Below are positions 17,928-28,947 of a DNA stretch of 64,000 nt, one piece after another (positions within the stretch are counted from its first letter, which is position 1; each line of letters opens with the position of its first letter). The notes under the pieces were generated by a model. It saw nothing but the letters and a program-made list of their open reading frames with translations, was not told the DNA's origin and did no database searches. This stretch comes from Ferruginibacter sp. (GTDB taxonomy: Bacteria > Bacteroidota > Bacteroidia > Chitinophagales > Chitinophagaceae), in contig JAOQAK010000075.1 of the NCBI GenBank assembly GCA_025963635.1, forward strand, positions 181,962 to 245,961, read 5' to 3'. The translations under genes were made by a program, and so were the position numbers.

Positions 17928-20900
17928 TTACAATGAAATTTTTGCGCCTACAATAAATGCTTTGGATTGAGGATAGGTTCCTTTATCGATCAATGAGGTT
18001 GACTCAGGATCGAGGCCGGTATAGTTTGTACTGGTAAGCAGGTTCTGTCCTGATACATACAACCGCAGGTTTTTAATTCCAATCCTTTGTGTATTGAAAC
18101 TGTACCCGAGCTCAATATTCTTCAATCTTAAATAAGATCCATCTTCAATAAAAACACTAGAAACATTTCCACCGCCATTGTTATTGAAAGTTACTCTTGG
18201 TGTGGTAGTACTGGTTCCTTCGCCATGCCAGCTATCCAGAACCGATACCATCGAGTTAAACGGCCGGGTATCATAATTTAAAATTTGCTTCAGGTCATTG
18301 TAACGATCCACACCTTGCACGCCCTGTAGTAAAAAGGAAAAATCAAAATGTTTGTACTCAGATGAAAATGCAAAACCATAGGTAAGTTTTGGAATTGGAT
18401 TGCCAATGAAAGTCCTGTCATCTGCATTGATCTGCCCGTCATTATTTAAATCCTTAAACCGGATATCGCCAGGCTGTGTGCCGTTTGCATTGGAGAATAA
18501 GTGCTTACTTATTTCGCCTGCATTTTGATAGATGCCATCAAACATGTAGCCATAGTATGAACTGATGGGCTGTCCAACTTCAGTTCTTGAATGGGTACCC
18601 TCATCAATAATGTTCTTTACAAAAGTTTGTAACTTGTCTACCCTGTTGGTGAGGGTTGCAATGTTTGCATTCACACTGTATTTGAAAGCCTGTTCGTTAT
18701 CCTGGAAATTAACCCCAAATTCGAATCCTTTGTTATTTACCTGGCCGGCATTTACATAAGTCCTTTGAATTACGCCCACAGCAACTGCGGGTAATCCTAC
18801 GGATAATAAAATATCGCTGGTTGTTTTTATAAAGTAATCCGCTGAAAAAGTAAGTTTATTTCTTGCCACGCTCAAATCCACACCGTAGTTGGTTTGTGTG
18901 GTACTTTCCCACTTGATATCGGAATTGCCATAACGAGTGGTATTCGGTACCCCGTTTAGCTGTGTAACTATTGTTTCATAAGCGTGGTCAGGTATTTCCT
19001 GGTTACCAGATTTACCCCAGCTCGCTCTCAATTTCAGATTGGATATCCATTTGATATCCTGCATAAAGTTTTCCTGGGAAACTCTCCATCCTGCGGAAAC
19101 GGAGGGAAAATACCCCCATTTATGGTTCGGTCCAAACCTCGAAGAAGCATCTGCCCTCACGGTACCTGTTGCAAAATATTTATTGGCATACCCGTAGGTT
19201 CCTGAAGCAAAGAATGAAAGTAAGTTCCAGTTCACGGCGGTTCCGCCATTGCGTAAATTGGGGAAACCACCATATTCCAGGTACCTGAATGGAGCAGTGC
19301 TGTTGTCAAAATTTTGCCTGCTGCCGCCTATTCCTGACGACTTGCTGGTGATGTATTCAGTTCCAAGCAAACCGTTGATGGTGTGTTTTCCGTGAATGGT
19401 TTTAAGATAATTGAGGGTATTACTAAAAGTGAAAGTCATCGTCTGGCCAAAGTCTTCGTCCAGGTTATTGGGCCGGTTGTTTCGTCCCTGGCCGGGAAAT
19501 AATTCTGCGGGGTCATTGTCCTGGTCATCACCAAAATTCTGCGCAAATTTTTTGTTATGGGCAAAACTAATATCGACACCCACATTGGTTCTGAACCGCA
19601 AAGATTTATCCCCCAAAAATGCATATTCGCCATACACATTTCCAAATGTCTGGTAGGTATTTCGCTTATCATCTGTAAAGTGAACGATGGCAATCGGGTT
19701 AGAAGTAAATTCATAATTCTTATTCCATCCTCCATTGCTATTATTATTTAAATAGAAAGGAAGATCGGTATAAGGATTGGCTGCCGTATACGTTGGATCG
19801 GTCAGGCTTTTGTAAACGCTTAAGACCGGCGGCCGCAACAATGCATGACGGATAATACCCGGTGCATCGCCACTGGAGGAGAGCTTATCCTGCTTGGCAT
19901 AGCTAAGCTGGAGATTGGTACCAATTTTCAAGCGATCAGTAATGTTAGCGTTGATATTTGTTCTGAAATTAAAACGCTGATATTGATCGTGATCTTCCAC
20001 CACAATACCATCCTGTCCATAGTACCCGGCAGAAATTAAATACTGCACTGCTTCTGAACCACCGCTTGCTGAAGCCTGGATATTTTTTGAGATGCCGGTG
20101 TTAAACAATTCATTTTGCCAATCCGTATTTGCGAGGTCAGTTCTGCTTCTGTCTGCTTTATAAGGGCTGATAGCGGTAGCTGAATTGCCTACTGTATTGT
20201 GCCAGGCCATGTCCTTAACCGTTAGGTACTGATCCGCATTCAACATCTTGGGAAGGTTGGTAGCTGTATGAAACCCTGAAAAATAATCTAAAACGACCGC
20301 CATCTTTCCTTTTTGACCACTGTTGGTAGTAATTACAACTACTCCCCCGGCTGCCCTTGAACCATAAATGGCACCTGCTGCAGCATCTTTTAAAACCGTC
20401 ATAGATTTTACATCAGTCACATTGAGGAAAGAAATATCACGGGTTGGAACTCCATCTACGATATACAATACTTCGTTGTTGCCAAGAGTTCCTTCTCCCC
20501 TGATTCGAATCTTAATTCCGTCGCCGGGGGCGCCCGTATTGGCTGCCACAAACACACCGGCTACCTGCCCCTGTAATGCCTGTGCAACATCCGCAATTCT
20601 TGTCTTTGTTACATCCTTCATGTCTACTGTAGAAACCGCACCGGTTATGGAGGCCTTCTTTTGACTGCTATAACCCACCACTACTACATCATTCATAACA
20701 TTTACATCGGGATCCAGGCCAATCACCAACTGTGTGCGACCGGAAATGGATAATTCCTGTTTTTTGAACCCCACAGAACTGATTTCCAATACTCCATTGT
20801 CGGGGGCTACCAGTGAAAAATTTCCACCGGCATCGGTAGTGGTTGCACGGTTACTATTTTTTACCCGGACGGTAACACCCGCCAATGATTCACCTTGTGC

Positions 20901-21053
20901 GGAATTTACTTTCCCGGAGATGTTAATATCCTTCGATTGCGCAGTAGCTGAAAACTGCAATAAGGCCAATGCCAGGAAGCAGCAGGAGAATTTGAAACCT
21001 GGCCATAATTGTTTGGGAATGTAACGAATGATATTCGTAAGATTTTTTTTCAT
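17928..21053 (-). CDS. SusC/RagA-family TonB-linked outer-membrane protein
   Basis: INISGKVNSAQGESLAGVTVRVKNSNRATTTDAGGNFSL, plug VVVVGYSSQKKASITGAVSTVDM, GSRAAGGVVVITT; start placed at MKKNLTNIIRY (21053) rather than the ORF-track start 21143. Confidence 0.95.
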   Translation of the reverse strand: MKKNLTNIIRYIPKQLWPGFKFSCCFLALALLQFSATAQSKDINISGKVNSAQGESLAGVTVRVKNSNRATTTDAGGNFSLVAPDNGVLEISSVGFKKQELSISGRTQLVIGLDPDVNVMNDVVVVGYSSQKKASITGAVSTVDMKDVTKTRIADVAQALQGQVAGVFVAANTGAPGDGIKIRIRGEGTLGNNEVLYIVDGVPTRDISFLNVTDVKSMTVLKDAAAGAIYGSRAAGGVVVITTNSGQKGKMAVVLDYFSGFHTATNLPKMLNADQYLTVKDMAWHNTVGNSATAISPYKADRSRTDLANTDWQNELFNTGISKNIQASASGGSEAVQYLISAGYYGQDGIVVEDHDQYQRFNFRTNINANITDRLKIGTNLQLSYAKQDKLSSSGDAPGIIRHALLRPPVLSVYKSLTDPTYTAANPYTDLPFYLNNNSNGGWNKNYEFTSNPIAIVHFTDDKRNTYQTFGNVYGEYAFLGDKSLRFRTNVGVDISFAHNKKFAQNFGDDQDNDPAELFPGQGRNNRPNNLDEDFGQTMTFTFSNTLNYLKTIHGKHTINGLLGTEYITSKSSGIGGSRQNFDNSTAPFRYLEYGGFPNLRNGGTAVNWNLLSFFASGTYGYANKYFATGTVRADASSRFGPNHKWGYFPSVSAGWRVSQENFMQDIKWISNLKLRASWGKSGNQEIPDHAYETIVTQLNGVPNTTRYGNSDIKWESTTQTNYGVDLSVARNKLTFSADYFIKTTSDILLSVGLPAVAVGVIQRTYVNAGQVNNKGFEFGVNFQDNEQAFKYSVNANIATLTNRVDKLQTFVKNIIDEGTHSRTEVGQPISSYYGYMFDGIYQNAGEISKHLFSNANGTQPGDIRFKDLNNDGQINADDRTFIGNPIPKLTYGFAFSSEYKHFDFSFLLQGVQGVDRYNDLKQILNYDTRPFNSMVSVLDSWHGEGTSTTTPRVTFNNNGGGNVSSVFIEDGSYLRLKNIELGYSFNTQRIGIKNLRLYVSGQNLLTSTNYTGLDPESTSLIDKGTYPQSKAFIVGAKISL

Positions 21054-22235
21054 AATTGCAACGTTTAATATTTTTAGAAATGATTTCCTGGGTTTGCAGG
21101 ATGTAAAATGTTTTGAAGCAGTTTTGTTATTCATAATATTCATAACGCTTTGGTATAAATGCTTTAGTTGAATAACATTGTTTTGGATGTTTATTTCTTC
21201 ATATGTTTTTTGATGATTTTAAATGGTTAACAATTGTAATGAGGATACAGCCACTATTTGTCTGCAGGGACATCTCTTAAGGCGGGTTATATTTGATAAA
21301 CAAGATTTCTTTATAAAAAGTCTGCTGGAAATAAAAAAGAGTTGTGACAGATTGACATCAAAGCAGAGCCGGTTTAAATCTCTTCTTTGTGCAGGACTTC
21401 TTTTGTTCGACCACCGTTGCGGCTCAAGTAAAAGACGAAGCCCTGAATTAATATTGAGAACCCCTGGAGAGAATACCTCGTTATTACCACCAGGCGATTG
21501 ATAGCAGTAATATAGATGAGGTTCGAAATTCACCTTATCACTGCCGACTATTTTTAAGACCGGTAGTTGACCAGCGTTGAATGAAAACTTTGAAAAAAGA
21601 AGCAAGCATAATAAAAAAATAAGTAGCCCGCAATTGAAAGGAAGCATAAGCAGCAATTGAAGTTCAAAGCTAATGTCAATGGCTGCCGGCATTGTGCACT
21701 ATGCTGACATTTTACTGTACTATGATTACAATTTAGATGGATTTACGGGGATTTTATACGTAAAAATGGATTCAGGTACAGTCAAACAGAAAAAATAAAA
21801 TAACAACCGGGCAGAATGATTTGTAAAATTTAACCGGGGCAGGAAGGCAGTATTCCGGAAATTTCATTTTAAATCCGGAGCTACAATCTTTGGGCGCTGA
21901 TTTATTTTCGCATTAGATGGTGGGGTGTTCAGAGTACACTGATTTGCTATCATCATTTTTTAAAATGGGGAACATGCGATCAAAGAAAAACATAAGTATA
22001 GATGCGGGTTAAAATAAATGATTTTAATTAAAAGGAGCTCGGGACGGTGAATGTAATTTTGGTTAGAGGGTTTCAAATGTTTCCTTGCCCACCCGTAAAC
22101 TGACAATTTTACTGAAGCGCCTTTTCCTTGACTTGGGCACGAGTGCTTGAGGAGTGCGATGCGAAAACGATAAAATTCCTTAGCCCGACCTTACACTATT
22201 CTTTTAGTCTCGATTCAACGAATTCCCCATTGTAA

Positions 22236-25200
22236 TTATAAAGTGCCCGACAATGGGCTGGTTTGCTGTTCCCGGTACTCGTTGGGTGCGCAACTATAGC
22301 GCTTCCGGAATTCACGGAAAAAATAGGATTGATTATTAAAACCAGTACGATAGAAAATTTCGGTTACGGTGAGGGCAGTAGATGTCAGCAGGTTTGCTGC
22401 TTCCCGTAGCCTAATGTGTTTAATAAATTCGCCGGGTGTCATCCCGGTCATGGTTTTTAACTTACGATACAATTGCATCTTGCTCATGTTAAATTCCTTT
22501 TCCAGGAATACAGCACTCAGTTCAGTCTCATTGATATGTTCATCAATTACTTCCACCAGTTTGGATAAAAAAACCTTATCCCCTTCCACAAGGTCAGATT
22601 CAACCAGCATTTCTGCTACTGCATCATTTTTAAAGAGGTCTAATAATTTCTGGCGGTATTCGAGCAGCTTCCTCACACGCAATTTAAGGTGTGCGGTATG
22701 AAAAGGCTTCGTTATATAAGCATCCGCGCCAACTTCATATCCTTCCATATGATGATCTTCGCTGCCCCTGGCCGATAAAATAATAAAGGGTACTTGGCAG
22801 GTTGCCGGGGTATTTTTCATCATGTTGCAGAGTTCAAGCCCATTTAAGTTGGGCATCATTACATCGCAGATCACCATGTCCGGGATAATCTTTTCAATCA
22901 GTTCCAATGCCTTCCTTCCATCCGCTGCTTCGTACACGAGGTACTCATCTTTCAAAATATCTTTTAACAGAAAACGAATATCAGGATCATCTTCTACGAC
23001 AAGGATATTTTTGCGTTTATTTCCCTGCAGGTTTTCAATGATGGCTTGCTTGTTATTTTCAACCGCTGATATAGGGTGAACCGGTTCAGCATAAGTAGTG
23101 ACGGTTTGGTATAAATAAGAAGGCTTGTCGCTGATGGCAGGCCTGTTTTCGGCATAAGCAGCCCCTTCCTGTTCAGTAATTAACGGAAGCGATACTTTAA
23201 AACTAATTCTATCATTTTCGCTGCTCGCCTGGATGCTCCCGTTTAATAAGCTAACCAACTGCCTTGTAAAAGCAAGACCAATACCAGTTCCGAATTTTTC
23301 ACTGTCTGCTGTGTTTGGGTTAACCACGTAAAATTTATCAAACAACTGTTCAAGATTTTCTTTTGACAAGGGCGTGCCGGAATTAACTACGGTTATCTCC
23401 AACTCCTTTTTATCTTTATCGGCATGGGCAGAAAAAACGACCTGTTCATTTTTACCGGAATGTTTAAAAGCGTTTGACAAAAGATTGAAAATGATCTTTT
23501 CAATCTTATCCTTGTCGATCCAACCATACATGCCCGGCGAAATATTCAATTCATACTCCATTTTATTTTGCTCGCTCAAAGGAACAAAAGGTTCTGCGAG
23601 ATTTTGCAACAACTCTGAAATATTTAAATAGCTGAACTGGTTCTTAAAAAAGCCTGCTTCCACTTTCCTGAATTCCAGCAACTGGTGTACAAGATAAGTA
23701 AGGCGGGATGCCTGTTGGTGGATCAACGATAAAAAATAGGGCTTGTCTTTTTGTTCCTTTGCAGAAACGGCTTTATCCAGGAAACGCTCCGCCGAACCCA
23801 TTATCAATGTTAAAGGCGTTTGCAGCTCATGGGCGATATTCGTAAAAAACCCCAGCCTGTTCTGGTGTATGGCTTCTTCCTTTTCCCGCAGCAGATGCTC
23901 TACTTCCAGCTGGTGTTTAATTTGCTGCTTGTTTTTACGATAACTATACAATACGTACGCCAGTAATGATATGATTGCCGCATAAAAAAGGTACGCATAC
24001 GAAGTAAGCCAGAAATATTGTTTTATTTCAAGTTTTAGCAGGCGCATTTCGGTAGTCCATAGCCCTTCTCCATTGCTCCACTTTATTTTCAATGTATAAT
24101 TGCCCGGCGAAATGTTACTGTAAATAATTTTGCCATTTGTACCTGCGAAATGCCATGCATTATCGTACCCTTCTAAACTATAGGCATATTCGCATTTCTC
24201 CGCGTTTAAAAAGCTGATGGCTTTTATATCCAATTCAAAAAAATTGTCCTTCCTGCCTATTGAAAAGTTCAGGGGTTGATTATTGCCCGGACTTAACACT
24301 ATAAATCCGTTTTCACTGCTGGTTTTACCACCAATGAGTATCCCCGACAAAAGCAGGTTTGGCTGCCAGCCTGATTTATGAATGTTATGGGGAAGAAAAT
24401 GATTGAAGCCATAAGTGCCGCCAAAAAATATATTTCCCGGGGAGTCTTTCCAAACGGCACCATCGCAAAATTCATTGCTTTGCAGCCCATCGAGTTGCTG
24501 GTAATAAGAAATTTTGAGATCTGCCTGGTTCACTTTTGCCAGTCCCTTATTGGTACTCACCCAAATATCTCCGGCACTGTCTTCCGCTATCGCATGGATG
24601 GTATTATTTGGCAGGCCATTGGCTGTAGTTAACTTTTGAAACAGGGGCGCTTCACCGGAAGCATCTGCTATGTTGATCCAATTAAGACCATAACTGGTGC
24701 CGATCCAAAGCCTGTTGTGGCTATCTTTAAATAAGGACAGCACATCATTGTTGGAAAGGCTTCCTTCATAAGTGAATGCCTTAAATGTTCTAAAGGATTG
24801 TGTGGTTTTATCCAGCAGGCTAAGTCCACCATAACGGCACCCGATCCATAAGTGATTCTTATCCCCTTCCGCCAATGCGTAAATAATGTCATTGGCCGGA
24901 CCAGTATTTTTATTATTGAAGGTGAAGCGTTCGAGAAAAACAAGGGTGAGTTTGCCGGACTTCTCCCGGCTGATCTTTAGATGTATAAGTCCATAACCAC
25001 TGGTGCCGAGCCACAATGAATTGTCCGGATCCTGCCTGATAGCGTAAACAGAGCCAAACTCAGCATAAGTGTTATAGCCTGCAATTTCAGACCACTTAGT
25101 AAATTTTTTAGTTTTGAGATCGTATACTTCAATTCCTTTTGCATCCGACCCGATATAAATCAATTCATCATTCCCTTTTTGCAATGCAAATACCGCGTTG

Positions 25201-26390
25201 TGATCGAGCACATCGGGCGCTAGAAAGTATTGCTTGTTATAAGACGAGAGGGTATCAGACCAAAAATTTTTGATGCTGACTATGCCGCTTCCTTTTGTTC
25301 CGACCCATAAATCTCCATCCGCTTCACAAAACGCCCGCACTGATTTGTTGTAGGGCAATCCATTCTCCGAAGTGGCGATGGTGCCAAAGGACTTTGTTTT
25401 TGGATAAATTTTTATAATCCCGTTGCCATCCGTACCATACCACAAAATATCTTCGCTTCCAAGTGCCCAGGAAGTCACTTTGATTTCTTCCATTTGAAGC
25501 GTTTCCTGTTTAAGAAAAGACGATGGTTGAAAACCCGCATCGTAAACGCTGTATCCCCTGCTCGCCCATGCCAGCAGGTAATGTTCTTTATAAAAAATAA
25601 GCGAATTGAGCGTGTGACTGGTTTGCATCACCAGTTTTGAAGTAAAGGTGCCGGTCGGGATCGAAAACAACTGATCTTCCTTTGTGGTAAAAAAAAGCTG
25701 GTGGTTCACATAAAAGAAATTGCTGATAGCGCTTTGTTCCCGGAAGGTCCGTAATTTTTTGAACGCGTGTTCGCCTGCTGAATAAGCCTCCAGCAATCCA
25801 GTAGAGTTCAATACCCATAGTCGGTTGGCTTCATCAAATGCAATTTTGAGAATGCTTGAATTTCGTTCAGGTAAGTTGCATGCCAGGAAACTATCTGCGC
25901 TTACATCGTACCTGCTTAAACCAGCTTTTTGATTAAGACAAAAAACTTTACCGGCGGTATCAACGGCAAGCGCATATTCCTGCTCGCTCACCCTGCCGCG
26001 TTGGTATTGGTTGTAGAAGTAATTGTAAAATTTACCGGTGTGCTTTTCATAGCGGGATATACCTTCGATGGTAGTGACCCAAATATTTCCCCGTTTATCT
26101 TCCGTAACCTGTTGAATTACATTGCTGCCAATGCTTTTAAAATCATTTTCTTTGCTATAATTAAATACATGAAAAGTGCTTCCATCGTACATGTTCAAAC
26201 CGTCCCAGGTAGCCACCCACAATAAATTCGTAGCATCTTTAAAGATGTAGTTGATAGAACTATTGGAAAGCCCATTGCGGTTATCATAGTGCTGAAGAAA
26301 AAATGGATCTACCGGATCTGCAGTAGTCCCCTTCGCAATTAAAGTCAAAATAAGCAGCGTACAACAAAACTGAAGAATCCTCTTCATCAT
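22236..26390 (-). CDS. Hybrid two-component system regulator (reg_prop propeller, Y_Y_Y, histidine kinase, receiver, AraC-type HTH)
   Basis: 1384 aa; FFTNIAHELQTPLTLIMG H-box; FGTGIGLAFTRQLV; ILVVEDDPDIRFLLKDIL...VICDVMMPNLNG; AraC HTH C-terminus. Confidence 0.96.
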   Translation of the reverse strand: MMKRILQFCCTLLILTLIAKGTTADPVDPFFLQHYDNRNGLSNSSINYIFKDATNLLWVATWDGLNMYDGSTFHVFNYSKENDFKSIGSNVIQQVTEDKRGNIWVTTIEGISRYEKHTGKFYNYFYNQYQRGRVSEQEYALAVDTAGKVFCLNQKAGLSRYDVSADSFLACNLPERNSSILKIAFDEANRLWVLNSTGLLEAYSAGEHAFKKLRTFREQSAISNFFYVNHQLFFTTKEDQLFSIPTGTFTSKLVMQTSHTLNSLIFYKEHYLLAWASRGYSVYDAGFQPSSFLKQETLQMEEIKVTSWALGSEDILWYGTDGNGIIKIYPKTKSFGTIATSENGLPYNKSVRAFCEADGDLWVGTKGSGIVSIKNFWSDTLSSYNKQYFLAPDVLDHNAVFALQKGNDELIYIGSDAKGIEVYDLKTKKFTKWSEIAGYNTYAEFGSVYAIRQDPDNSLWLGTSGYGLIHLKISREKSGKLTLVFLERFTFNNKNTGPANDIIYALAEGDKNHLWIGCRYGGLSLLDKTTQSFRTFKAFTYEGSLSNNDVLSLFKDSHNRLWIGTSYGLNWINIADASGEAPLFQKLTTANGLPNNTIHAIAEDSAGDIWVSTNKGLAKVNQADLKISYYQQLDGLQSNEFCDGAVWKDSPGNIFFGGTYGFNHFLPHNIHKSGWQPNLLLSGILIGGKTSSENGFIVLSPGNNQPLNFSIGRKDNFFELDIKAISFLNAEKCEYAYSLEGYDNAWHFAGTNGKIIYSNISPGNYTLKIKWSNGEGLWTTEMRLLKLEIKQYFWLTSYAYLFYAAIISLLAYVLYSYRKNKQQIKHQLEVEHLLREKEEAIHQNRLGFFTNIAHELQTPLTLIMGSAERFLDKAVSAKEQKDKPYFLSLIHQQASRLTYLVHQLLEFRKVEAGFFKNQFSYLNISELLQNLAEPFVPLSEQNKMEYELNISPGMYGWIDKDKIEKIIFNLLSNAFKHSGKNEQVVFSAHADKDKKELEITVVNSGTPLSKENLEQLFDKFYVVNPNTADSEKFGTGIGLAFTRQLVSLLNGSIQASSENDRISFKVSLPLITEQEGAAYAENRPAISDKPSYLYQTVTTYAEPVHPISAVENNKQAIIENLQGNKRKNILVVEDDPDIRFLLKDILKDEYLVYEAADGRKALELIEKIIPDMVICDVMMPNLNGLELCNMMKNTPATCQVPFIILSARGSEDHHMEGYEVGADAYITKPFHTAHLKLRVRKLLEYRQKLLDLFKNDAVAEMLVESDLVEGDKVFLSKLVEVIDEHINETELSAVFLEKEFNMSKMQLYRKLKTMTGMTPGEFIKHIRLREAANLLTSTALTVTEIFYRTGFNNQSYFFREFRKRYSCAPNEYREQQTSPLSGTL

Positions 26391-26810
26391 TATGGTGAAT
26401 TAAAAAAGCAACACGTTCAATAACCATTTGTCTTATCTCAAACAAACTTTTACACTCAAATGGTCTACAGTGAAATTATCCATCTGCTCTATAAAGATAG
26501 CTATTTGAAAATTGAGGATAAATATCTGTTTTCAGTGGCTATAACATACGGTTCAGCGGCAAAAAAATACATTGCTAAATTATACATGTGATGTTATTTA
26601 CCTGGTAACCACAATATCTACCTCTATTTCAAACAATATGTTGAAATCGGCGTTCGTCAGGTATGCCGCCGTAAAAATTTTGATTCCTTTAAACATGAAT
26701 TAAAATCATAAAAAAACTGATACTGGTCATATTTAATTCGTTGTTTACGGTTGAAATTTGCACTCACAAGTTTGAAAGTATTTTATTCTATTATTTAATA
26801 AATATTAATT

Positions 26811-28670
26811 ATGACTCACCAAATTAAAACACCCTTTTTTGAGTCTTCCTCTATTAAATCAGAGTTGGAGACATGGGTAAACAGTATAGCTAAGCAGTGT
26901 AATGCCAAGAATATTCATTGGTGTGATGGCTCAAAGCAGGAATATGATGATCTATGTGAATTACTCGTAAAGAAAGGTACTTTCATAAAGTTAAACCAGG
27001 AAAAACGTCCTAATAGCTTCGCTTGTTTTTCTGATCCAAGTGATGTTGCAAGGGTTGAAGATAAAACCTTCATTAACTGCAGAAGGAAAGAAGATGCTGG
27101 TCCTACCAACAACTGGATGGAACCAACTGCCATGAAACAAATCTTAAACGGTTTGATGGACGGTGCAATGACTGGCAGAACATTGTATGTTATTCCTTTT
27201 TGTATGGGCCCTGTGGGGTCTCCCTATTCAAGGTACGGTATTCAACTGACCGATTCTGAATACGTAGTGGTGAACATGTACATCATGACCCGCATGGGAG
27301 AAAACATCTACCCTTATATTAAAACCAAGGAATTTGTAAAATGTATTCATACAGTTGGATCTCCAATAACTGCAGCAACTCCAGATACAAAATGGCCTAA
27401 TAATCCTACTACAAAATACATCTCTCATTTCCCTGAAGAAAGGCTGATCATTTCATACGGCAGCGGTTACGGTGGAAATGCATTGATGGGAAAAAAATGT
27501 TTTGCACTTCGTATTGCTTCAGTAATGGGCAGGGAAGAAGGATGGCTTGCAGAACATATGCTGATCCTTGGCGTTGAATCTCCCGCAAAAGAGAAAACTT
27601 ATGTTGCTGCAGCATTTCCAAGTGCCTGTGGTAAAACCAACTTTTCAATGATGATCCCTGCAAAGGGCGTCGATGACTGGAAAGTAACAACAGTAGGTGA
27701 TGATATTGCCTGGATTCATAAAGGAGAAGATGGCATTTTACACGCTATCAATCCTGAAGCTGGTTATTTTGGAGTAGCTCCCGGCACCAACTATCAAACC
27801 AATCCGAATGCTATGGAAAGCATTAAAGGAAATACAATTTTTACCAACGTAGCTGTTACAACTGATGGCGATATTTGGTGGGAAGGTATGAGCAAAGAAA
27901 TTCCTGAAGGATTAATTGACTGGCATGGTCAACCATACGACAAAACCAGCAGAAAACCAGCAGCACATGCTAATAGCCGTTTTACCGCACCAGCTTATCA
28001 AAATCCGGCAATTGATTCAGAATGGGATAATCCAAAAGGTGTTCCTGTAGCTGCTTTCGTTTTTGGCGGAAGAAGAAGTACTGCCGCTCCATTGGTTTGC
28101 CAGGCATTTAACTGGAACTTTGGTGTGTATGCTGCCGCAACAATGGGTAGTGAAACAACTGCTGCCGCTTTTGGTGAGGTTGGTAAAGTAAGACGCGATC
28201 CATTTGCAATGTTACCATTCATGGGATACCATATGGGTGATTATGTAAACCATTGGCTGCAATTTGGCCGTGATTTACCAAATGCACCACGTATTTTCAG
28301 TGTAAACTGGTTTAGAAAAGATGAAAATGGCAAGTTCCTGTGGCCGGGCTTTGGCGAAAACATGCGTGTTTTAAAATGGATCGTTCAAAGGGTTCATGGT
28401 GGAGCAAGTGCTGTTGAATCTCCAATAGGCTGGATGCCACGTTATGAAGATATGGACTGGACTGGCCAGGAAAACTTCAGCAAAGAAGATTTTGCAAAGA
28501 TCACTACCATCGACAGGGAACTTTGGAAACAGGAATTACTTTCTCACGAAGAGCTTTTCGCTAAACTGTATGATAAGCTTCCAAAAGAATTCTTTTTCAT
28601 GAGAGAACTGCTACTAAGTTCTTTATGGCGCTCACCCGAACATTGGGCATTGGCACCAGAACATGCATAA
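26811..28670 (+). CDS. pckG: Phosphoenolpyruvate carboxykinase (GTP)
   Basis: 619 aa; [67 protein letters not shown]. Confidence 0.96.
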   Translation: MTHQIKTPFFESSSIKSELETWVNSIAKQCNAKNIHWCDGSKQEYDDLCELLVKKGTFIKLNQEKRPNSFACFSDPSDVARVEDKTFINCRRKEDAGPTNNWMEPTAMKQILNGLMDGAMTGRTLYVIPFCMGPVGSPYSRYGIQLTDSEYVVVNMYIMTRMGENIYPYIKTKEFVKCIHTVGSPITAATPDTKWPNNPTTKYISHFPEERLIISYGSGYGGNALMGKKCFALRIASVMGREEGWLAEHMLILGVESPAKEKTYVAAAFPSACGKTNFSMMIPAKGVDDWKVTTVGDDIAWIHKGEDGILHAINPEAGYFGVAPGTNYQTNPNAMESIKGNTIFTNVAVTTDGDIWWEGMSKEIPEGLIDWHGQPYDKTSRKPAAHANSRFTAPAYQNPAIDSEWDNPKGVPVAAFVFGGRRSTAAPLVCQAFNWNFGVYAAATMGSETTAAAFGEVGKVRRDPFAMLPFMGYHMGDYVNHWLQFGRDLPNAPRIFSVNWFRKDENGKFLWPGFGENMRVLKWIVQRVHGGASAVESPIGWMPRYEDMDWTGQENFSKEDFAKITTIDRELWKQELLSHEELFAKLYDKLPKEFFFMRELLLSSLWRSPEHWALAPEHA

Positions 28671-28680
28671 TTTTTAATAC

Positions 28681-28711
28681 AAGAACGGGTATACTCTACC
28701 CGTTCTTTTTA
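28681..28711 (+). terminator. Intrinsic terminator after pckG
   Basis: aagaacgggta-tactc-tacccgttctt followed by T-rich tract. Confidence 0.85.
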
Positions 28712-28947
28712 TTGTATACCCTATATTATTGTTTATCCCGAATATTTCACTGGTACAATCAGTGAAATCACTGCACAGTGTAATGTGTATTATAACGATT
28801 GATTGTCTGCAAACGATTGCCTGCTGTATGAATTCATTGCATAACGGTTAAAGAATATCATCCAAATTCCTCATAAATAATGGCCTCTCCCATTATAGTC
28901 TAATTATTTTTAATCAGGTGTTTTGGGAGATTTTAATTTTTGTAATT

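Noticed and set aside
21219-21692. 157-aa ORF in the HTCS-susC gap
   Set aside because: No family resemblance, overlapping antisense ORF of similar quality, and base composition typical of intergenic DNA.
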